The translations under genes and the position numbers were made by a program. DNA of 37,999 nt, from NCBI GenBank assembly GCA_001771275.1, contig METE01000002.1, forward strand, positions 41,983 through 79,981, given 5' to 3'. Of the stretch, positions 34,401-37,999 are shown one piece after another (the stretch's first letter is position 1; every line of letters starts with the position of its first letter). The notes under the pieces were generated by a model. That model worked only from the letters and a program-made list of their open reading frames with translations, searched no databases and had not been told where the DNA came from. The stretch is from a candidate division Kazan bacterium RIFCSPLOWO2_01_FULL_48_13 (GTDB lineage: Bacteria > Patescibacteriota > Kazan-3B-28 > UBA10110).

Positions 34401-34717
34401 GAAGCCCGTTCCAAGAAATCGGCGATGTATTCTTTGCGATTGATCCGCTCGGATTTGAGATCGGGATAGGTATAGATGGGTGTATTGGTTAACTGCTCTA
34501 AATCCTGCTTGAGAGCCGCCTGCTCACTTTCATTCTTAACTACATAGATGATCTTCTTGCTGGTATCTTGGCGAATCTGTGATAAAACTAACAGCTTCCC
34601 TGTTTGATTAAGGCCAGTAATATAAACTTTGCCATTGTTAACCTTCTGCTTAAGAGATTTATAAGCAGCGAGATTGCTAAATTTAGCAGACAGGTGGTGC
34701 AGAATTGATGCGACCAA
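31490..34717 (-). CDS. mfd: Mfd, transcription-repair coupling factor
   Basis: Removes stalled RNA polymerase and recruits UvrA. N-terminal UvrB-like part (1-380), then the polymerase-interacting CarD-like domain (KGDYVVHADHGIGKLTEIG), translocase with Walker A VADVGFGKTEVA, DEEQ box IIDEEQRFGVRHKEKL, LSLTATPIPRTL, TRG motif (DLQIRGAGGVLSKRQHGH) and the C-terminal regulatory domain. It is 1075 aa, slightly shorter than E. coli's 1148. The start is TTG 34717; the alternative would cost conserved sequence. A TATAAT lies 17 bases upstream. The promoter overlaps an outward promoter for the RNA at 34756. Confidence 0.96.
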   Translation of the reverse strand: MVASILHHLSAKFSNLAAYKSLKQKVNNGKVYITGLNQTGKLLVLSQIRQDTSKKIIYVVKNESEQAALKQDLEQLTNTPIYTYPDLKSERINRKEYIADFLERASATAALTTKEPGIFIFPAKSLIEPLTSPASASDFKVGREYNIEELLVQSIANGYERQTKVFQSGEVAMRGGVIDIFALGNQYPYRLEFNGSQLEQIVEFDPVSAATRNHLDLIKVPAIKSAKINQYLLDLMEPDPKPYLLIFHQADELFQMLYELYQGSNNNRDNTILTTVSKQLDILPAWHFVAIPPTERDLIRFDLASAPLFANNLNRLANEIKKYDSKNYQIILATEKSKQLLPVLLDHKIAMGDQPTDKLALLEGRAPEGFMSAALKIILLTDTEIFSPITDQTGHAKKTPRRRQLAFLAGIEKGDYVVHADHGIGKLTEIGTMTVNDISREYLTIQYAGADKIYVPVDQIDKISKYISVAGEKPTLSKLSSQGWKRLVSRIKKESQEFAKELLDLYAKRALHQGIIFEGGEFWEKALADSFAFEETPDQEQVIQDILSDMEKSKPMDRLLVADVGFGKTEVAIRAAFKAVTAGYQVAVLAPTTILVEQHLKTFTERLSPFGTQVAALSRFRSTKEQKRIVAGLKTREVDIVIGTHRLLSPDIKFANLGLIIIDEEQRFGVRHKEKLKLARSEVDVLSLTATPIPRTLNLALSGIRDISTIETPPINRLPIQTTVAPFDMSAVKDAVLNEIRRGGQVYFVHNRVATIASITNKLKEVLPEVRFVYAHGQMPERLLAKIMEDFRQGKYDCLVASTIIENGLDNPNVNTLIVDNAGNFGLSQLHQLRGRIGRGQIQAYAHFYYSAGKLSGKALERLKTIASHTELGSGYQIALRDLQIRGAGGVLSKRQHGHISAVGLTMYTKLLNRAIEELKTGYRPQVDTITVDLPISAYLPNSYIDNEAQRIKIYQQLALVEDEKEMKGALSEMQEKFGDLPKEVQNLFDLLKLKLLALDTQKITSIVARNIAHSNKPIEYLCNITLTIVVKDKNIIAALGNIGAKVSDNLIKLPLAGLGANWIDGLKKVINLLK

Positions 34718-34720
34718 CTC

Positions 34721-34749
34721 TTGACTGGTTACTAATTATATGGTATAAT
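34721..34749 (+). promoter_or_regulatory. Promoter TTGACT-17-TATAAT (ATGG before -10)
   Basis: Strong plus-strand promoter pointing away from mfd, with no convincing protein gene downstream. Its spacer contains the mfd -10. Confidence 0.85.
34735..34740 (-). promoter_or_regulatory. mfd -10 box TATAAT
   Basis: Minus strand, inside the spacer of the plus-strand promoter; the -35 is weak (TAAGAT). Confidence 0.5.
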
Positions 34750-34755
34750 GAGAAG

Positions 34756-35032
34756 AAATCTTAACCGTTTTGACAACCTATGGTACACTTTTCTATTCGG
34801 ATAACTGCCGGAAAGTTGGGAGAATCTTGCTTGCAAGCCATTGTCCTACCCTCCTTGGACTACGCTTGCAGGCAGGATTCTCCCTGCTTATTCTCTCCGA
34901 GTTGGAGACCAGAGGCGTCCCGACCCACCCATTGTGTTGGGGTCCGGTACAAAAACTCTTTATCGAGTTTGACGCCTTCTTAGGGGGCTGGGGGAAAAGT
35001 TAAGAGGGGCCTCACCGCCCCTTTTAACATAT
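34756..35032 (+). ncRNA. Candidate structured non-coding RNA between mfd and pth
   Basis: Strong promoter, no SD, and an end in a 12-bp terminator stem. Predicted helices: GGGAGAATC (34818) with GATTCTCCC (34876) enclosing GCAAGC/GCTTGC and GTCC/GGAC; hairpin TCTCC-gagtt-GGAGA (34894-34908); GGCGTC (34914) with GACGCC (34971) enclosing CCGACCC/GGGTCCGG and AAACTC-tttatc-GAGTTT. The two ORFs here lack SD sites and overlap in different frames. No resemblance to tmRNA, RNase P RNA or SRP RNA core sequences was found. It fills the 315-base gap between mfd and pth. Confidence 0.6.
34999..35032. terminator. Bidirectional terminator between the RNA gene and pth
   Basis: GTTAAGAGGGGC-ctcacc-GCCCCTTTTAAC. 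The plus strand has an A/T-rich tail, and the minus strand is followed by TTTTCC, so it can end both convergent transcripts. Confidence 0.75.
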
Positions 35033-35551
35033 TTAAATTTTCAGAAACTTTTCTTTAATGGTTCTTACCGCCACGGGTAAGATTTTCTTAACTTGGGATA
35101 ATTGAGTGTTGGTAAAGTTGGCGGTGACATATTCGTTAGGTTCCAATTTCTCCGATCGGCTGATGCCTACTTTAAGCCGGGGGAAGATGTTGGTTTTTAG
35201 ATTATCAATCACCGATTGAACGCCTTTGTGTCCCCCACTGCTGCCGATCTCGCGATAGCGGAGCTTACCCAGATCCATATCAATATCGTCGGCCACGATT
35301 AAGATGTCCTCCGGCTTGACTCGATATTTTTTACTGATCGTTTTTACTGATATGCCAGAATTATTCATAAAGGTTTGTGGTTTGGCCAGGGCGATCTTAT
35401 CGGTTGCCCCGCCTACGGCCTGAAACTGGTCGTTCTTTTTTAACATTAGGCCTAGTTCTTTGGCCAAAGCATCAACTACCATAAAACCCACATTGTGCCG
35501 GGTGCGCTCATATTTTTTACCGGGATTGCCTAATCCGACTACTAATTTCAT
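35033..35551 (-). CDS. pth: Pth, peptidyl-tRNA hydrolase
   Basis: Releases peptides from prematurely dropped peptidyl-tRNA. VVGLGNPGKKYERTRHNVGF carries the catalytic His20 region and Asn10; KPQTFMNNSG, VADDIDMDLGKLR (Asp93) and GGHKGVQSVIDNL follow. GGHKG replaces the more usual GGHNG; other lineages also vary here. The length of 172 aa is slightly short at the C-terminus. The ATG overlaps the preceding stop by four bases, so translation is coupled to the 35769 gene. Confidence 0.96.
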   Translation of the reverse strand: MKLVVGLGNPGKKYERTRHNVGFMVVDALAKELGLMLKKNDQFQAVGGATDKIALAKPQTFMNNSGISVKTISKKYRVKPEDILIVADDIDMDLGKLRYREIGSSGGHKGVQSVIDNLKTNIFPRLKVGISRSEKLEPNEYVTANFTNTQLSQVKKILPVAVRTIKEKFLKI

Positions 35552-35769
35552 TGTTCCGCTTGATCGGCATCAGCTAACGCGTCCAATGCTTCTTGGCTGA
35601 TGTCTAATTTATCGCCTGACGGCTCAGTTTTGTGGATGCCGCCTTCGGGTTTATGCAAAACATCCTCGTCGGGACGAGAGGGACTAATTTTCTCAACTTT
35701 TTCCACCTTCCGATTAGGATTACCAGGAAAGTGGAAGGGACCCTGCCCTTCAATTCTTATTTCGTCCAT
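35548..35769 (-). CDS. Small acidic hypothetical protein, 73 aa
   Basis: Begins MDEIRIEGQGPFHFPGN, then a charged Lys/Glu-rich middle and an acidic helical tail (SQEALDALADADQAEQ). No hydrophobic core, probably disordered. It has no SD and is coupled to pth by an ATGA overlap. No family recognised. Confidence 0.55.
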   Translation of the reverse strand: MDEIRIEGQGPFHFPGNPNRKVEKVEKISPSRPDEDVLHKPEGGIHKTEPSGDKLDISQEALDALADADQAEQ

Positions 35770-35834
35770 ATATCTAATTGTTCGTGAAGCATTCGCCCTA
35801 CATCCGCAGGATTAAAACCTCACGCCACAGCTGC

Positions 35835-36098
35835 TTAAGCTGCGTAGACCATTGTACCCTCTTTAAGGGGCTCGTCAACTTTGATGCCAATGATGGCACC
35901 TTTCTTGGCCGATTCAACAGCGGCCCGTTCGATCTGCATCGAATCAATAATCTGTTCGGTCTCGGTATCGCCCTTAACGAACTTCACCTTGTCGCCCACT
36001 TTAAGGGGCGCGGCTAATTCGATAATCGCTACTCCGATCTTGTCGTAGTAGTGGCTGACCTTGCCGATCGCCTTATTGGCTACTTTTCCTCCTGCCAT
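35835..36098 (-). CDS. EF-Tu domain 2-like translation factor-like protein, 87 aa
   Basis: ATG at 36098 (MAGGKVANKAIGKVSHYYDK) is fixed by GGGAGGA upstream; the ORF-track start at 36467 runs into the purH region. The sequence IGVAIIELAAPLKVGDKVKFVKGDTETEQIIDSMQIERAAVESAKKGAIIGIKVDEPLKEGTMVYA matches the beta-barrel of EF-Tu/IF2 domain 2, also found at the end of U32 peptidases. No GTPase domain is present. Role uncertain, perhaps RNA or ribosome binding. TATAAT with an upstream TGG precedes it. Confidence 0.82.
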   Translation of the reverse strand: MAGGKVANKAIGKVSHYYDKIGVAIIELAAPLKVGDKVKFVKGDTETEQIIDSMQIERAAVESAKKGAIIGIKVDEPLKEGTMVYAA

Positions 36099-36129
36099 CT
36101 TATCCTCCCTTGGGTTAGGATATGACAAA

Positions 36130-36157
36130 TTGATTATACCACATCTTTTGCTATGAT
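36130..36157 (+). promoter_or_regulatory. Promoter TTGATT-16-TATGAT for purH
   Basis: Its -35 overlaps the minus-strand -10 of the EF-Tu-like gene (36133-36138). The leader has a perfect GGGCCAAG-gcaat-CTTGGCCC hairpin. Confidence 0.6.
36133..36138 (-). promoter_or_regulatory. -10 box TATAAT of the EF-Tu-like gene
   Basis: Minus strand, extended by TGG; overlaps the purH -35. Confidence 0.6.
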
Positions 36158-36167
36158 GGGCCGTTGG

Positions 36168-36188
36168 GGCCAAGGCAATCTTGGCCCA
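36168..36188 (+). promoter_or_regulatory. Hairpin in the purH leader
   Basis: GGGCCAAG-gcaat-CTTGGCCC, eight perfect pairs, 68 bases before ATG, no U-run. It does not look like the purine riboswitch. Confidence 0.5.
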
Positions 36189-36255
36189 GGCAAGGCTTGA
36201 AAACCAGGACTGTATTGTAAAATCTGCCGCAAGGCAAACAGGAGAGTGATTAGGT

Positions 36256-37929
36256 ATGAAATACCTCGACCAGACCAGCCAGTTGCCCCAGGGCAGACTG
36301 GACCTCACCCACCCCATTGCTCTGGTGATGTTGGGGGCGAAAGACAAGACTGCGGCCGTTGCCAGGCAGATCTGGCGCCTCGCCAAAGCCGGCTGGACGC
36401 TGTATGCCACCGGTGGGACAGCTAAGTTTCTGGCAGAAAAGAAGGTCATCGTTACTGATGTAGCCAAACTGATCGGCCATCAGCCGGCGATGGACCATCG
36501 GATGGCCAGCTGCAGTTGGGAGACTAACTCGCTGCTGATATCTGATCAGAACAACCCGCAACACGCGGCCCATCTAATAGACCAGCTCGGGTACTATCCC
36601 ATCCAGCTACTGATCTGCACGGTCTACGGGTTGCACGACGAGATGCGCAATCCCAAAAGCACCTGGCAGTCGCGGCTGGAGCTGACGGACTTTGGCGGTC
36701 CAGCAGCGATCCGGGCAGCAGCCAAAGGCAGAAGGGCGATCGTCTGGCGGACTGACCAGCTAAAGCCCACTATCGACCGGCTACTCAAAGGCGACATGAC
36801 GACAGAGTGGCTGGAGGAGGTGGCTGCTGAAGCCGAACAGTTCATCGCTCACTACTGTGGGCTATCGGCGGCCAACATCAGCGACGGTCGGTTGCAGACC
36901 CTGTGTCTCGAAAGAGTCCGGGGGCTGCGCCGCGGGGAGAATCCGTATCAAACCGGAGCCGCGCTGATGAAGAACGCGTTTGGCCACAATGATCCGTTGG
37001 CGCTCGATCGCTTCGATATCGTTGGCGATACCGAACCGGGGTGGGTCAACTACACCGATGTTGACCGGGCTTTAAACACCCTCACTACTCTGGCGGCGGT
37101 GTTGGAAGTAAACCACCGCTTTTCGCCGCCGAGCTATTTGGGGGTAGTGGTGAAGCACGGCAATCCGGTTGGCCTAACTACGGCCGGCACGGAGGAAGAA
37201 GCGCTGGAACTAACACTGACCGGCAATCAGCGGGCGGCCTTTGGTGGGATTCTGATGGTCAATTTTGTGTTGACCAAGGAATTGGCCAAGAAGATTATCC
37301 GCGGTTGGTTGCCTGATGGCGAATCGTTCCGCTACCTGGCGGGTATCGTTGCTCCCAACATGACGCTGGACGCGATCGATGTGTTGCGCGGCAAAGAGAT
37401 GAAGAAGCAGCTGCTCATTAACCCGGTCCTGGAATCGATCGACCTCGCCAGCCTCGATACCAGCCCACAGTATCGGCCAGTCCGCGGTGGCACTCTGGTC
37501 CGTAACGGGGAGCGCTACTTGCTTGATCTAGCGGACAAGCGGTTGATGGTCGCTAATGACCATCTGCCGACTAACGATATCAACCTCCTGATCGCCTGGA
37601 CGGCTTGTGCCACCAGTAACAGCAACACCACCAGTTGCGCTGGCAACTACCAGTTGGTAGGCAATGGCGTGGGGCAACAGGATAGGGTGGGCAGCTGTCA
37701 GCTGGCGATGGCGCAGGCGGGCGATCGAGCTCGCCTCTCCTCGGTGGTAACTGACAGTTTCTTCCCCAAACTGGACGGCCCCCAGGTGCTGGTCGAACAC
37801 GGTGTTGCCACGGTGATGAACACTACCGGAAGCCGAGCGGACGATGAGGTTGCCATGTACTTTAAAGAGCACGGCATGGTTCACATCACCATCCCCGACG
37901 AGATCGGTCGTGGTTTCTTCGGCCACTAA
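36256..37929 (+). CDS. purH: PurH, AICAR transformylase/IMP cyclohydrolase, divergent
   Basis: Last two steps to IMP. N-terminal MGS-like domain (residues ~20-190, LYATGGTAKFLAEKK) and C-terminal AICAR transformylase domain (GENPYQTG, VKHGNPVG with catalytic Lys-His, AFGGI, NGVGQQDRV, RADDEVAMYF). In the cyclohydrolase domain the near-universal GRVKTLHP is replaced by DHRMASCSWETN, whereas Tyr (TVYGL), Asp (LTDFGGP) and Lys (RAAAKG) positions are kept; KSNA in the transformylase is TSNS, and the end is GRGFFGH instead of RHFRH. At 557 aa it is slightly longer than usual. AGGAGA precedes ATG 36256. GC-rich codon use as in purA. Confidence 0.9.
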   Translation: MKYLDQTSQLPQGRLDLTHPIALVMLGAKDKTAAVARQIWRLAKAGWTLYATGGTAKFLAEKKVIVTDVAKLIGHQPAMDHRMASCSWETNSLLISDQNNPQHAAHLIDQLGYYPIQLLICTVYGLHDEMRNPKSTWQSRLELTDFGGPAAIRAAAKGRRAIVWRTDQLKPTIDRLLKGDMTTEWLEEVAAEAEQFIAHYCGLSAANISDGRLQTLCLERVRGLRRGENPYQTGAALMKNAFGHNDPLALDRFDIVGDTEPGWVNYTDVDRALNTLTTLAAVLEVNHRFSPPSYLGVVVKHGNPVGLTTAGTEEEALELTLTGNQRAAFGGILMVNFVLTKELAKKIIRGWLPDGESFRYLAGIVAPNMTLDAIDVLRGKEMKKQLLINPVLESIDLASLDTSPQYRPVRGGTLVRNGERYLLDLADKRLMVANDHLPTNDINLLIAWTACATSNSNTTSCAGNYQLVGNGVGQQDRVGSCQLAMAQAGDRARLSSVVTDSFFPKLDGPQVLVEHGVATVMNTTGSRADDEVAMYFKEHGMVHITIPDEIGRGFFGH

Positions 37930-37977
37930 CTCTAAGTTATGTGGCCGTTCAAAATAAGAAAATAGGAGGTGCAAGAA

Positions 37978-37999
37978 GTGGCTCGCAGAACATACGAGA
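37978..37999 (+). CDS. Start of an unidentified gene (3' end outside window)
   Basis: GTG 37978 follows AGGAGG by eight bases and reads M-A-R-R-T-Y-E. It lies 48 bases after the purH stop, in the same direction, so it may share the purH transcript. Too short to identify. Confidence 0.6.

Noticed and set aside
34770-35003. Two overlapping plus-strand ORFs (77 and 67 aa) after a strong promoter
   Set aside because: No SD, low-complexity translations in two frames, and the DNA folds into many helices; a non-coding RNA explains it better.

Overview
The window looks like a piece of a Patescibacteria (Candidate Phyla Radiation) chromosome. This is inferred from family content: compact housekeeping genes, two large TraG/VirD4-like ATPases with an N-terminal membrane segment, a sigma-region-4/HARE-HTH fusion, a stand-alone LAGLIDADG nuclease, and many small proteins I do not recognise. 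UGA is used as a stop, so this is not a recoded (code 25) lineage. I saw no tRNA, rRNA, CRISPR array or IS transposase.

Layout. 1-5722: 3' two thirds of uvrA, a long structured intergenic region, a hypothetical gene and uvrC. 5872-8200: a hypothetical gene, a small membrane protein and the sigma4-HARE regulator. 8212-13414: the first TraG-like ATPase and ligA. 13501-15622: a hypothetical gene and purA. 15837-20440: gatC and gatA, then three short genes joined by 4-nt ATGA overlaps (HEPN-like membrane protein, deoxyribosyltransferase-like protein, CYTH protein), then gatB. 20670-24632: an acidic small protein, the second TraG-like ATPase, a 174-aa protein and the LAGLIDADG protein. 24768-34717 is on the minus strand: NUDIX, five small unrecognised or carrier-like genes, most with their own promoter, Shine-Dalgarno (SD) site and terminator, an M23 peptidase, purC, an RsuA/RluB-type pseudouridine synthase, a membrane protein and mfd. 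34756-35030: a probable structured non-coding RNA on the plus strand. 35033-36098 (minus): pth, a small protein and an EF-Tu domain-2-like protein. 36256-37999: a divergent purH and the first codons of another gene.

How the genes fit together. uvrA, uvrC, mfd and ligA cover excision repair, transcription-coupled repair and nick sealing. gatCAB makes Gln-tRNA and/or Asn-tRNA by transamidation, and pth recycles peptidyl-tRNA. purC, purH and purA are scattered purine-pathway genes. They and the unrecognised small genes have strong AGGAGG-like SD sites and CTG-rich codon use. uvrC, ligA, the small membrane protein and the LAGLIDADG gene instead have a -10 box exactly six bases before ATG, which suggests leaderless mRNAs.

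Most notable observations: (1) small palindromic repeats of the GTCAT(C/T)C.../GATTC..GAATGAC type, present between genes, also sit in frame inside conserved proteins (UvrC, LigA, probably the M23 peptidase), much like Rickettsia palindromic elements; (2) two elaborate RNA-structure candidates, at 2098-2461 and 34756-35030; (3) a HEPN/NDT-like/CYTH trio inside the gatCAB operon; (4) a PurH without the usual IMP-cyclohydrolase RVKTLHP motif; (5) a biotinyl/lipoyl-type domain whose modified lysine is replaced by glycine.
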